From UBA2289 sp041677365 (GTDB taxonomy: Bacteria > Bacillota_I > Bacilli_A > Izemoplasmatales > Hujiaoplasmataceae), in NCBI GenBank assembly GCA_041677365.1, contig JBAYQC010000045.1, positions 1 to 11,204 on the forward strand: a DNA stretch of 11,204 nucleotides. Direction: 5' to 3'. The number at the start of each line of letters is the position of its first letter. Position 1 is the stretch's first letter. The notes beneath the pieces are model-generated. The model saw only the letters and a list, made by a program, of their open reading frames with translations, did no database searches and had not been told where the DNA came from. The position numbers and the translations under genes are program-made. Shown here piece after piece: positions 1 through 7,111 of the stretch.

Positions 1-2
1 AA

Positions 3-476
3 TCACTCTACTGCAGTTTAAGTTATGTTTTAGAGGAAGAAGTTGATGATGGATATAAGGTGTTTATTGAATTTGAAAGCGGAAAAACTGCACTCGTAGA
101 AGTTGGAACAACCAACCTAATTCCTTTACCTAAATGGTATTGTACTTTCCAAAGAGGAACAGCGATTATCGAAGATTGGGAAATGAACGGTAAAATAGTT
201 GAGTTAACTAACTACGATGAAGCTGATGCCAAACCAATAGTTGCTGGAGCTGGACTTACTAAGACAATGGCTCCAAGAACTGATAATTCAACTAAAACTT
301 CTGATTTAGAGATAATTAGAAGAAGTCATTTAGAATTTTATCAAAACTTTTATGAAGTAATTCATGGTCAAGCTGATCCTTTGATAAAAAACCAAGAAGT
401 TTTAAGAGTTATGAAAGTCATCGACGCTTTATTTCTTTCTGCTAAAACTAATCAAGTTATTGAATATAAAGATTAA
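3..476 (+). CDS. Gfo/Idh/MocA-family oxidoreductase, C-terminal part (5' end outside window)
   Basis: The reading frame is already open at the left edge, so the GTG at 60 is not the true start; about 157 codons are visible. The segment resembles the C-terminal alpha/beta domain of Gfo/Idh/MocA NAD(P)-dependent dehydrogenases. It opens with a VDDGYKVFIEFESG strand that fits the usual 'dd.f.v.l.f.nG' pattern, followed by LIPLPKWYCTFQRGTAIIEDW, which fits the family's 'lP.W...g..Gt..i..w' region. A helical tail around EIIRRSHLEFYQNFYEVIHG matches the end region where the substrate history of these proteins is often recorded. The N-terminal Rossmann fold and the catalytic EKP-like motif lie outside the window, so the substrate (usually a sugar or inositol derivative) cannot be named. 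It ends with TAA just before a hairpin terminator, so it closes its transcription unit. Confidence 0.75.
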   Translation, partial: SLYCSLSYVLEEEVDDGYKVFIEFESGKTALVEVGTTNLIPLPKWYCTFQRGTAIIEDWEMNGKIVELTNYDEADAKPIVAGAGLTKTMAPRTDNSTKTSDLEIIRRSHLEFYQNFYEVIHGQADPLIKNQEVLRVMKVIDALFLSAKTNQVIEYKD

Positions 477-497
477 TTTCTTTATTTTCTCTCCTAT

Positions 498-528
498 AAG
501 AGAGTTTCACTTATGAAACTCTTTTTTC
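498..528 (+). terminator. Rho-independent terminator after the oxidoreductase
   Basis: A perfect 9-bp stem (AGAGTTTCA at 501-509 with TGAAACTCT at 514-522) encloses a 4-base loop. It can be extended by A-T and G-T pairs and is followed by a T run. It sits 22 bases past the oxidoreductase stop codon and isolates that gene from the SOUL operon. Confidence 0.8.
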
Positions 529-561
529 TTTGGCTAATAATTATTAATTCAAAATTTATGA

Positions 562-567
562 TATGAT
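562..567 (+). promoter_or_regulatory. Probable -10 box of the SOUL operon
   Basis: TATGAT lies about 50 bases upstream of the SOUL start and just after the preceding terminator. An overlapping TATGAT starts at 557. No convincing -35 hexamer is visible at the normal spacing, so the exact placement is uncertain, but a promoter is needed somewhere between 530 and 600. Confidence 0.4.
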
Positions 568-615
568 ATAGATAGGTAAATTAGATTAAAAAATGTTTTT
601 TAGGGGAGGGTATTC

Positions 616-1143
616 ATGGGCTTATTTGAAACAATGAAGTATAAGGTCATAAGAAAAATTGGCAGAATTGAAATTAGAGAATATGATGATTTCCTCTTAG
701 CTAGCACAAAATCAAAACTTAATGAGAAACAAGATAGTGGCTTTATGAATCTGTTCAATTATATCTCTGGTGATAATGAGAGAAACACAAAAATTTCTAT
801 GACTACCCCAGTCGTGACTTATAAAGAAGATAATGATTTGGTGACAGGGTTTTATGTAGGGTCTAAGTATCAAGAAGATAATCTTCCTAAACCCAAAGAT
901 AATGTGTTTATAAACAAGTTAAATAATTCTTTGTATGGAGTAATCCGCTTTAGTGGTAGATGGATTGATAAAAACTTTGATAAATATGATGATTTGCTAG
1001 TCAGTTATTTACTAGAAGAAAATTATGATATTTTATCTGCTAGATTTATCCTTCGCTATCAACCACCCTTTGTTCCTTGGTTTTTGCGACGTAACGAAAT
1101 TGCTTATCAAGTCAGGAGAAAGAATGAAAAACCGAATAATTAA
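616..1143 (+). CDS. SOUL family heme-binding protein
   Basis: The 175-residue product matches the SOUL/HBP family, small soluble proteins that bind heme or other tetrapyrroles; their bacterial role is poorly defined. The family landmarks appear in order: YKVIRKIGRIEIREYDDF at residues 9-26 (usual 'Y.v....g.yEiR.Y'), FMNLFNYISGDN at 43-54, KISMTTPVV at 59-67 (the hallmark 'kI.MT.PV'), the FSGRW strand at 112-116, and YQPPFVPWFLRRNEI at 148-162 (hallmark 'Y.PP..P...rRNE'). No signal peptide is seen, so it should be cytoplasmic. The ATG is preceded by a strong AGGGGAGGG site at 602-610. The 3' end overlaps the next gene by 20 bases, implying co-translation with it. Length is typical for the family. 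Confidence 0.88.
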   Translation: MGLFETMKYKVIRKIGRIEIREYDDFLLASTKSKLNEKQDSGFMNLFNYISGDNERNTKISMTTPVVTYKEDNDLVTGFYVGSKYQEDNLPKPKDNVFINKLNNSLYGVIRFSGRWIDKNFDKYDDLLVSYLLEENYDILSARFILRYQPPFVPWFLRRNEIAYQVRRKNEKPNN

Positions 1144-2089
1144 GTCTTTTAAATTTAAAGGAAAACTTAAAAAAAATAACTATTTTGAAGGCTGGTATTA
1201 TAAGTTTGTTAACCAGGATCAATCAGCAACCTTGGCTTTTATTCCCGGTATCAGCTTAAACAAAGAAAATCCTCACGCGTTTATTCAGGTAATTTTAAAT
1301 CAAGATAAAAAAATAATTACGGAATATTTAAGTTATGAAATTGCCGAGTTTAATTATGATTTCAAACTAAACAAACTAAAAGTCGGTAATAATATTTTTT
1401 ATTATGACCGCGTTTTAATTGATATTAATCAAGACAAATTACGCATTTTTGGTGAGCTTAAACTGAGTAATCTAACTCCGATAAATACTAGTTTGTTGAG
1501 ACCGTCAATAATGGGCTTTTTTGAATACCTACCATTTATGGAGTGTAATCATGATGTTGTGAGTATGAATCATGATTTATCTGGAACAATGAGTTTTAAT
1601 GGTAAAGATATCGATTTTTCAAAAGGTAAAGGTTATATCGAAAAAGATTATGGCAAGTCTTTTCCCGAAGAATATGTTTGGATTCAATCAAATAATTTCA
1701 AAAAAATAGGAACCAGCATAATGGTTTCTTATGCGACAATTCCCTACCTCGGTTTAAAGTTTAAGGGTTTTATCGTGAACCTAGTTTTTAGAAAACAAGA
1801 ATACCGTTTCGCTACTTATAATTTTTCTCACGCGAAAGTTATAGAGAGTAGTGAAAATTCAGTAACTTTTGAGTTTAAAAAGTATAGTTATAGATTGTTA
1901 GTCAAAGCTGTTAACTTTCACACAGTTGCTTTGGCTTCGCCCAAAAAAGGGCATATGACTTCACAAATTAAAGAGGGTTTAACCGGAGAAGTAGATCTTA
2001 AATTTTGTAATAAGGATGCTTTGGTATATGAAGGCAAGGGTCAAAGTGCCGGCGTAGAAATTATGTTAAAGGGTGATTTAGATGTTTAA
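1124..2089 (+). CDS. Tocopherol cyclase-like protein
   Basis: The 321-residue product resembles the tocopherol cyclase family (VTE1-like fold), in plants the enzyme closing the chromanol ring of vitamin E. Bacterial members outside cyanobacteria have unknown substrates. Visible family motifs are YFEGWYYK at residues 20-27, FIPGIS at 39-44, SIMGFFEYLPFMECNHDVVSMNHDLSG in two blocks across 128-154 (usual 'P..mG.f.flPfMeC.H.vvSm.H.l.G'), and GYIEKDYGKSFPEEYVWIQS at 170-189 (usual 'GYiEKDwG.sfP..w.W.Q'). A longer frame is open from 1025, but ATG 1124 has an AGGAG site at 1114-1118 with a five-base spacer, and homology starts right after it. It overlaps the SOUL gene at its start and the flavoprotein gene at its end. 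The assignment to the family is firm; an actual cyclase activity is not implied. Confidence 0.83.
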   Translation: MKNRIIKSFKFKGKLKKNNYFEGWYYKFVNQDQSATLAFIPGISLNKENPHAFIQVILNQDKKIITEYLSYEIAEFNYDFKLNKLKVGNNIFYYDRVLIDINQDKLRIFGELKLSNLTPINTSLLRPSIMGFFEYLPFMECNHDVVSMNHDLSGTMSFNGKDIDFSKGKGYIEKDYGKSFPEEYVWIQSNNFKKIGTSIMVSYATIPYLGLKFKGFIVNLVFRKQEYRFATYNFSHAKVIESSENSVTFEFKKYSYRLLVKAVNFHTVALASPKKGHMTSQIKEGLTGEVDLKFCNKDALVYEGKGQSAGVEIMLKGDLDV

Positions 2090-2540
2090 AAAAATGCGTA
2101 GATTTGATAAACAAATGAGTGAAAAAGCTACATTAGAATTATTAAAAAACTCTGAAATTGGTACACTATCAACTATCGGAGATAATGGATATCCTTATAA
2201 CACACCGCTCAATTACGTATTTTATCAGGGAAAAATCTATTTTCATTGTGCAAAAATAGGGTCCAAACTCGACAATATAAGAGCATATTCTAAAGTATGT
2301 TTTTCCGTGTTTGATGAGGTTAAGGTTATTGGTGAAGAACTTAATACGAGATATAAGAGTCTAGTGGTTTTTGGTAAAGCTAAAATCATCGAACCTACTC
2401 AGAAAATTTTAAGGGAACTAATTCTTAAATATGTTCAGATGGATGAGGATGTAATTAAGCAAAGAATTGCTAAAGAGATTGATATAACCCAAATAGTTGA
2501 GATTGAAATTGAACATATTACTGGTAAAATCGGAAAGTGA
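2082..2540 (+). CDS. NimA-like pyridoxamine 5'-phosphate oxidase family (FMN split-barrel) protein
   Basis: The 152-residue product fits the FMN-binding split-barrel flavoproteins related to pyridoxamine-phosphate oxidase, closest to the NimA type ('MRR.d' start, then 'g.L.T.g..gyPY..PlNyv...g.iYFH.A..G.K.dni......VcFsV'). Here these appear as MRRFDKQMS, IGTLSTIGDNGYPYNTPLNY and KIYFHCAKIGSKLDNI. The histidine at residue 55 lies in the FH.A strand that in NimA proteins contacts the cofactor site. Members reduce nitroimidazoles or bind flavins or heme; the native substrate is unknown. It starts inside the end of the tocopherol cyclase-like gene (8-base overlap, AAAGGG upstream), so the two are translationally coupled; ATG 2094 is a possible alternative start. 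It ends in a double stop, TGA then TAA two codons later. Confidence 0.82.
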   Translation: MFKKMRRFDKQMSEKATLELLKNSEIGTLSTIGDNGYPYNTPLNYVFYQGKIYFHCAKIGSKLDNIRAYSKVCFSVFDEVKVIGEELNTRYKSLVVFGKAKIIEPTQKILRELILKYVQMDEDVIKQRIAKEIDITQIVEIEIEHITGKIGK

Positions 2541-2553
2541 GGATAAAAAAGTT

Positions 2554-3537
2554 ATGAAAGTTTTAATAATCGGAGGCACTGGAACTATCAGTAGTTACGT
2601 CGTCAAAAAATGTCTTGAAAAACAGATGGACGTAACGATTTTAAATCGCGGAAACAGTAGCACTAATGAGAAAAATTTAAAAACAATTATTGCTGATATT
2701 ACAGATGAGACCGATGTAAGAGAAAAATTAGTTAATCAAAGTTTTGATTCAGTCATTCAATTTGTCGCATATGACACCACTCAGATTGAAAAAGATATGC
2801 GTATTTTCAAGGATAAAACCAAGCAATACATTTTTATAAGCACTGCAAGCGCTTATCAAAAACCACTTTCAACTTATCCGATTACTGAAGATACCCCACT
2901 TAAAAACCCGTACTGGGAGTATAGTAGAAATAAAATTGCTTGTGAAAAGTATTTGAGTACAGTGAAAGATTTGCCAATAACGATTGTTAGGCCATCACAT
3001 ACATATGATAATCATAAGATTATGACTATAGTTAAACGGGATGGGTATGAATATGCTCATATCGCGCGCTTAGAAGCTAATAAACCAGTGATTATCCCCG
3101 GTGACGGAACTTCACTTTGGACGATCACTCACGCCCTTGACTTCGCTAATAGTTTTGTGGAGTTGATTGGAAATGAAGCTGCGTTTAGTGAAACCTTCCA
3201 TATTACCAGCAATAAAATATACACTTGGGAAGAACTCACTAACATCATTGCCAAAAAACTCGGTGTTCAAGCAAAAATCATTCATATTCCTACAGATTAT
3301 ATAATCAAATACTTTCCAGAATTAAAAGGCCCACTACTAGGTGATAAAACTTGGTCAGCAGTCTTCGATAATTCAAAAATCAAATCAATCACAAAAAAAT
3401 ATACCAGTAAAATTGGTTATGAAGATGTTGTTGAAGAAGCAATAAAGCATTATCAGGCAAATAAAGACCTTCAAAGGGTTGATTTTGAGTTTGAAAGAAT
3501 CTATGATCAATTAGTTGAAGATTTTTTGGCTAAGTAA
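2554..3537 (+). CDS. NAD(P)-dependent epimerase/dehydratase (extended SDR)
   Basis: The product (327 residues) is an extended short-chain dehydrogenase/reductase. The N-terminal dinucleotide-binding loop is GGTGTISS at residues 7-14, with NRG at 31-33 closing the second strand and a DITD segment at 48-51. The catalytic site is visible as ISTASAY at 95-101 and Y123-S-R-N-K127 (YxxxK). The substrate half includes ITIVRPSHTYD and PGDGTSLWTITHALDFA, typical of NDP-sugar epimerase/reductase relatives and of chloroplast RNA-binding-like atypical SDRs. The frame is open from 2497, but ATG 2554 starts exactly at the first beta strand and has TGAGGA upstream. It lies 13 bases after the flavoprotein gene and is the last gene of the likely four-gene operon. 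The specific substrate cannot be deduced. Confidence 0.85.
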   Translation: MKVLIIGGTGTISSYVVKKCLEKQMDVTILNRGNSSTNEKNLKTIIADITDETDVREKLVNQSFDSVIQFVAYDTTQIEKDMRIFKDKTKQYIFISTASAYQKPLSTYPITEDTPLKNPYWEYSRNKIACEKYLSTVKDLPITIVRPSHTYDNHKIMTIVKRDGYEYAHIARLEANKPVIIPGDGTSLWTITHALDFANSFVELIGNEAAFSETFHITSNKIYTWEELTNIIAKKLGVQAKIIHIPTDYIIKYFPELKGPLLGDKTWSAVFDNSKIKSITKKYTSKIGYEDVVEEAIKHYQANKDLQRVDFEFERIYDQLVEDFLAK

Positions 3538-3570
3538 AAATATTTTCAAATCACCGAAATATTGTTTTTT
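3537..3570 (+). terminator. Weak AT-only hairpin with T run
   Basis: Bases after the epimerase stop (AAAAATATTT) can pair with AAATATTGTTTTT at 3557-3569, leaving one mismatch, followed by T residues. The stem has no G-C pairs, so it may be an inefficient terminator or chance in AT-rich DNA. Confidence 0.3.
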
Positions 3571-3576
3571 CTAATA

Positions 3577-3585
3577 TGTTATAAT
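3577..3585 (+). promoter_or_regulatory. Extended -10 promoter (TGTTATAAT) for the RCK_C gene
   Basis: TG-T-TATAAT is a perfect extended -10 element. No canonical -35 lies 17 bases upstream, which is tolerated in extended -10 promoters. The surrounding bases (CTAATA before, CATAG after) are nearly identical to those of the promoter at 5761-5769. Transcription would begin near 3592, downstream of the first ATG of the following frame. Confidence 0.65.
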
Positions 3586-3991
3586 GTTCATAGATAAAAC
3601 TTTTTCTTCAAAGATTTTTTTAAGGTTAAGAGTTAGGGGTGCTAATAGAGTAGTTTCTCCTGATGAAATTGGTGGAAAGAAAATGGCACAGTTAATGATA
3701 TCGCCTAATGTACAATTTTTTGTCGATAATATCATTGACGCTAAGAACATGTCCATTAATATGGAAGAAGTTGTAGTTCATGAAGGCTCAACATTGATTG
3801 GAAAGACATTACGTCAAGCGGACATATCAAATCGGATTGGAATTATTATCCTGGCAATCAGAAGAGAAGAAGAGAGAATTATTTTTAATCCTAAAGCTGC
3901 CGAAATCATTAGTGAAGATGATAAGTTAATTGTAGTTGGTTCCAAAGAACAGATTGCTAAACTAATTGCTTTAGCTCTTGATGAGGAATAG
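3584..3991 (+). CDS. RCK_C (TrkA-C) domain protein, apparent N-terminally truncated potassium channel subunit
   Basis: Up to 135 residues. The part from GANRVVSPDEIGGKKMAQ (residues 19-36) matches the very end of the RCK_N Rossmann domain of TrkA/KtrA-type and channel-linked proteins. It is followed by the short NVQFFVDNII linker and a complete RCK_C domain (EVVVHEGSTLIGKTLRQADI, then IGIIILAIRREEE, then DDKLIVVGSKEQI), which usually binds a regulatory ligand such as a nucleotide or ion. A full protein would have pore helices and/or about 110 residues of Rossmann fold upstream; these are absent, and a promoter sits where they should be. ATG 3584 overlaps the -10 box, so it is probably not translated from that promoter. 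ATG 3683, with GGTGGAAAG ahead of it, would give a 102-residue RCK_C-only protein. It may be a gene remnant or a stand-alone ligand-binding domain. Confidence 0.65.
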   Translation: MFIDKTFSSKIFLRLRVRGANRVVSPDEIGGKKMAQLMISPNVQFFVDNIIDAKNMSINMEEVVVHEGSTLIGKTLRQADISNRIGIIILAIRREEERIIFNPKAAEIISEDDKLIVVGSKEQIAKLIALALDEE

Positions 3992-4029
3992 TTTATTGAT
4001 AATCTAAATAGAATTAAGAAAGTATTTTT

Positions 4030-5040
4030 ATGAAAAAAGGTGTTGAAGATTTTAAAAACCTCTTAAACAAGCATTTTTTAAAGAATCAAACTTCAAAATT
4101 ATCTTTCGGAATCAGAGTAGGCGAAGAGATAGATATCTATAATCTAAATCTTGATAATGATTCCGAAAGTTTTTTGTATGGTTTGGGGTCAGTGAGTAAA
4201 ACTATTCTTTCAACCTATATCGCATATATGGTGAGAGCAGGTAAAATTGATCTTGAAAAAAAAGTTGATGAGTACTTATCATTAAATTCAAGGATTTCTT
4301 ATCCAAAGATAATTGACTTATTAACTCATACATCTGGTTACCACGCTTTCATTCCTTTGGCTAGTTCTTTAAGGGTCTTAACTACCAAGGGTTTTAATAA
4401 GCGTAATATCTATCATGATTTAGATAAAGAATGGTTCTTAAAAACCTTAAATAAAATTAAACCTTTTAAGAAGTATAAATATCGATATTCAGGCTTTAAT
4501 TATGCAATTATCGCTGAAGTTATTGAAGCGATAGAAAAAAGACCATATAAAGAAGTTATCAATGATTTTCTTAAAAATGAAGTTAAAATTTCCAATACTT
4601 TTTATGGTGATTTTCAAACTACAATAAAAGATCCTTATTCCTGGAATTTGGAGGATGATAATCCGTTTTTAGCTTCTGGTGGAATGTTTTCAACTGTTTC
4701 CGATATGATTAAGTTTTTGGATTATCAAATTGTTAATAAAGACTATTTAGCGATAGCACATAAGAAGTATTACCGAACTAACATTAACAAACAAGTATGT
4801 ACTAGTTTTTCTTGGAATGCTTATCAAAACGGACAGTTCTATTGGCATATTGGGGGACAGGGTTACTACCGGAGTTATGTCCTGTTTGATTTAAAAAAAG
4901 ATATCTCAATAACGGTATTATCAACTGTAGATATTGACCTTCATCATGTCAATCGAATTGGAAGTTGTTTGTATCACAACCTAAAAAAGAACAATATGCA
5001 AGTAAGAGAATTTTTAAAAGAATATAGCAATGAATATTAA
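4030..5040 (+). CDS. Serine hydrolase, beta-lactamase class C / penicillin-binding protein-like
   Basis: A 336-residue protein of the beta-lactamase-related serine hydrolase family, which includes class C lactamases, DD-peptidases and esterases. The acylation motif is S54-V-S-K57 in LYGLGSVSKT. The LLTHTSGY block (97-104) is the usual landmark before the active-site lid. The second motif is Y153-S-G155 in RYSGFNYAII, where many relatives have YSN or YAN. The third is HIGGQG at 273-278, matching the HxGGxxG-like beta-3 strand motif. ASGGMFSTVSDMIKFL at 215-230 is also typical. No signal peptide or lipobox is visible, so the enzyme appears cytoplasmic, unlike wall-acting relatives. The ribosome-binding site is weak (AAGAAAG at 4018-4024). 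It lies 38 bases after the RCK_C gene and 18 before the SGNH hydrolase gene. Substrate unknown. Confidence 0.83.
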   Translation: MKKGVEDFKNLLNKHFLKNQTSKLSFGIRVGEEIDIYNLNLDNDSESFLYGLGSVSKTILSTYIAYMVRAGKIDLEKKVDEYLSLNSRISYPKIIDLLTHTSGYHAFIPLASSLRVLTTKGFNKRNIYHDLDKEWFLKTLNKIKPFKKYKYRYSGFNYAIIAEVIEAIEKRPYKEVINDFLKNEVKISNTFYGDFQTTIKDPYSWNLEDDNPFLASGGMFSTVSDMIKFLDYQIVNKDYLAIAHKKYYRTNINKQVCTSFSWNAYQNGQFYWHIGGQGYYRSYVLFDLKKDISITVLSTVDIDLHHVNRIGSCLYHNLKKNNMQVREFLKEYSNEY

Positions 5041-5058
5041 ATACAGGAGAGAAAATAG

Positions 5059-5721
5059 ATGAGTGATAAATTTACTGCTGTTGAACAAGCAGCCATTAAC
5101 AAAGCTTTTGAAGAGAAACACTTAAATGATTTTTTGGTTAAAACTAATAAGTATAGGGCTTTAAACAAGTTTGCTAAACCAAACCAAATCGTTTTTGCTG
5201 GAGATTCAATTACAGAAGGATATCCTATCCAGGAGTTAATCGATAATGAAATAGCAATCTATAATCGGGGGATTAGCGCTATTAGATCCGATTATCTATT
5301 GAAAAATATTGATACATTGATTATTGATTTAAATCCGGATAAAGTTTTTATTTTAATTGGAACTAATGATTTAGCTTATGGAAAGTCTCCAGAAAGAATT
5401 TTTTCCAATATCAAAGAGATTTGTTTAAAAACAGAAGAAAGAATTCCTGAAGTTAAAATCTACATATTATCAATCTATCCAGTTAATGAAGGTAAAAGAT
5501 ACAAAATGGCTGTTGGTTTACGAACAAACAGAGAAATTATAAAGATTAACAATAAACTAAGAGATTTCTCAAAAACTGCTCAAAACAGAGAATACCTTAA
5601 CCTTTATGATAGTTTAACATTAAAAAACCAATTGAATCCTAAGTATTCTTATGACGGATTACACCTTACAGTTGCAGGATATCTTAAAGTAACTAAAACA
5701 CTAAAAGCTTATTTAAAATAA
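5059..5721 (+). CDS. SGNH/GDSL-family hydrolase (lipase/esterase-like)
   Basis: The 220-residue product shows the four SGNH blocks: block I FAGDSITEGYP with nucleophile Ser50, block II YNRGISAIRSD with oxyanion Gly71, block III LIGTNDLAYG with Asn103, and block V YDGLHLTVAGY with the Asp199/His202 pair. Enzymes with this set are esterases, acetylhydrolases or lysophospholipases; the GISAIRSD and DGLHLT forms are common in the acetylhydrolase/platelet-activating-factor-like subgroup. No export signal is seen. AGGAGA at 5045-5050 gives a good ribosome-binding site. It directly follows the serine hydrolase gene with an 18-base gap, so the pair is likely co-transcribed. The sequence does not reveal the ester cleaved. 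Confidence 0.88.
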   Translation: MSDKFTAVEQAAINKAFEEKHLNDFLVKTNKYRALNKFAKPNQIVFAGDSITEGYPIQELIDNEIAIYNRGISAIRSDYLLKNIDTLIIDLNPDKVFILIGTNDLAYGKSPERIFSNIKEICLKTEERIPEVKIYILSIYPVNEGKRYKMAVGLRTNREIIKINNKLRDFSKTAQNREYLNLYDSLTLKNQLNPKYSYDGLHLTVAGYLKVTKTLKAYLK

Positions 5722-5760
5722 AGAAGTTTCTTAGCTAAAGTTTTATACTAAATCTAATAG

Positions 5761-5769
5761 TGTTATAAT
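5761..5769 (+). promoter_or_regulatory. Extended -10 promoter (TGTTATAAT) for the ODP-GGDEF / glycosyltransferase locus
   Basis: A perfect TG-T-TATAAT element lies 37 bases upstream of the ATG at 5806. A poor -35 candidate TTTTAT is at 5741-5746 with 17-base spacing. The same TGTTATAATG core with matching flanks occurs at 3577-3586. Confidence 0.65.
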
Positions 5770-6140
5770 GAGCATAGTAAGGATAAATAAACGGAGTATA
5801 ATCGTATGGGGATAAAAATCCACTCTATCGAAATTGAATCAGCTGTAAAAAGAAAAGCCTATTTATTGGAATCAGAAGATTCCAAAATTTTAATTGATCC
5901 CGGCGCAAAACATCATTTTGATAGCTTGCTTAACGGATTAAAACCCCTGGTTGATATTTCTAATATCGACTATATTTTGTTGCAATCTAATGATTTTTTA
6001 AATATTTCAGCGATTGATTTACTGATAGAATCAGGGTTTAAAGGTATGCTTATAGCTAATGAATCGGGAATGAAATATTTAAAATCATCCAGTTTTAATA
6101 ATATTAAAACTATTCCTGAACTTGATTATCAGCTTATACT

Positions 6141-6150
6141 GAACGATGAG
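6141..6150 (+). other. Frameshift site inside the ODP domain
   Basis: ODP homology leaves frame 1 after residues LILND (near 6144) and continues in frame 2 from FIPTPF (6152). The frame-1 reading ends at TGA 6181-6183, and the two frames overlap for about 38 bases. The change equals one surplus base (or two missing). I see no slippery heptamer and no Shine-Dalgarno ahead of the ATG at 6146, so mutation or sequencing error is more likely than programmed frameshifting or reinitiation. Confidence 0.7.
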
Positions 6151-7108
6151 TTTTATACCTACGCCATTTTTACCTTTTCCTGAGTGTTTTGCAACTTATT
6201 TAAAAACTGAAAAAATTTTATTTTCTGGACATCTTTTCTCTCAAAATATTGAGATTGAAGATTTAGTTAAATCAATAAACGGCTTCCATGAGACAATAAT
6301 GCCGAGTGTAGAATTTGTTAGACATTCTATGCAGCGAATAAGAAAATTAAATATTGAAAGAATTATGCCGAGATTAGGGGTTTCTTTCTTGCGAAATGAA
6401 GAAATTTTTAAGGCAGTAATTAAATATGACTTTTATAATACCAAGCAAGTAGTAGAAAAGAAAAACGCTAAAAATGTTTCCTATAATTACGAGGCTATTT
6501 GTAATCATATGATAAGGTGGCTATCTTCACGATATGATAACGCAGAAATTATTGAAGTTTTTGAAAATAGCAGAATTTCATTAGTTCAATATGCGAATTT
6601 GGAAATTGAAAATACAGATCTAAGTGGATATAAACTTTGGAACTACTTTTTTGAACAAGTTTACAAAATTAAAGGCATAATTTGGTTAACAATTTTAGAG
6701 CCTTTAGTGAGGAAATATAATCAGTTATATAATATTAATTTACCGGCAATATACCGCAGTAAGATATTCAGCCAACAAAAAGAGATAGTTACTTTAAATA
6801 CCGATAATACCAAATTAGAAGAAAAAATCTCGAATCTCCAAGAGAAAATATCAACAACTACAGATAAGCTTTTACGTTGTCCTTTAACTAATCTATATAA
6901 TCAGAGATTTATGACGGAACATTTGTTGGAAAACATCAGCAAACCGCTTGATCAAGGTAAATTGAGAGCTTTGATGGCTATTCAAATAGATGATTTATTG
7001 GAGATTAACCAAAAGTATGGAAAAATCAAAGGCGACGAAACAATTAAAAATCTAGTTTTTGTTATTAACCGGCTAAAAAAGACTGATACAATGCTTTTTA
7101 AACAAAAT

Positions 7109-7111
7109 TGA
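7109..7111 (+). other. In-frame TGA in the GGDEF signature region
   Basis: The frame is open on both sides: LFKQN precedes the stop and PGVFAYIHEI follows. The stop falls where the first glycine of the GGDEF loop aligns, and GGA to TGA is a single substitution. Read-through as Trp is unsupported because intact genes here use TGG only. Confidence 0.75.

Noticed and set aside
3571..3756. Minus-strand 61-codon frame
   Set aside because: It lies opposite the RCK_C gene and its promoter, has no ribosome-binding site and no recognisable motif.
6141..6183. Programmed ribosomal frameshift or reinitiation at ATG 6146
   Set aside because: There is no slippery heptamer, no Shine-Dalgarno before 6146 and no conserved downstream structure visible, and the same gene has a second lesion.
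7109..7111. TGA decoded as Trp (mycoplasma code 4), Gly or selenocysteine
   Set aside because: No intact gene in the window contains an internal TGA, and Trp is always TGG. The aligned residue would be Gly, and I could not make out a selenocysteine-insertion hairpin after it. A point mutation is simpler.
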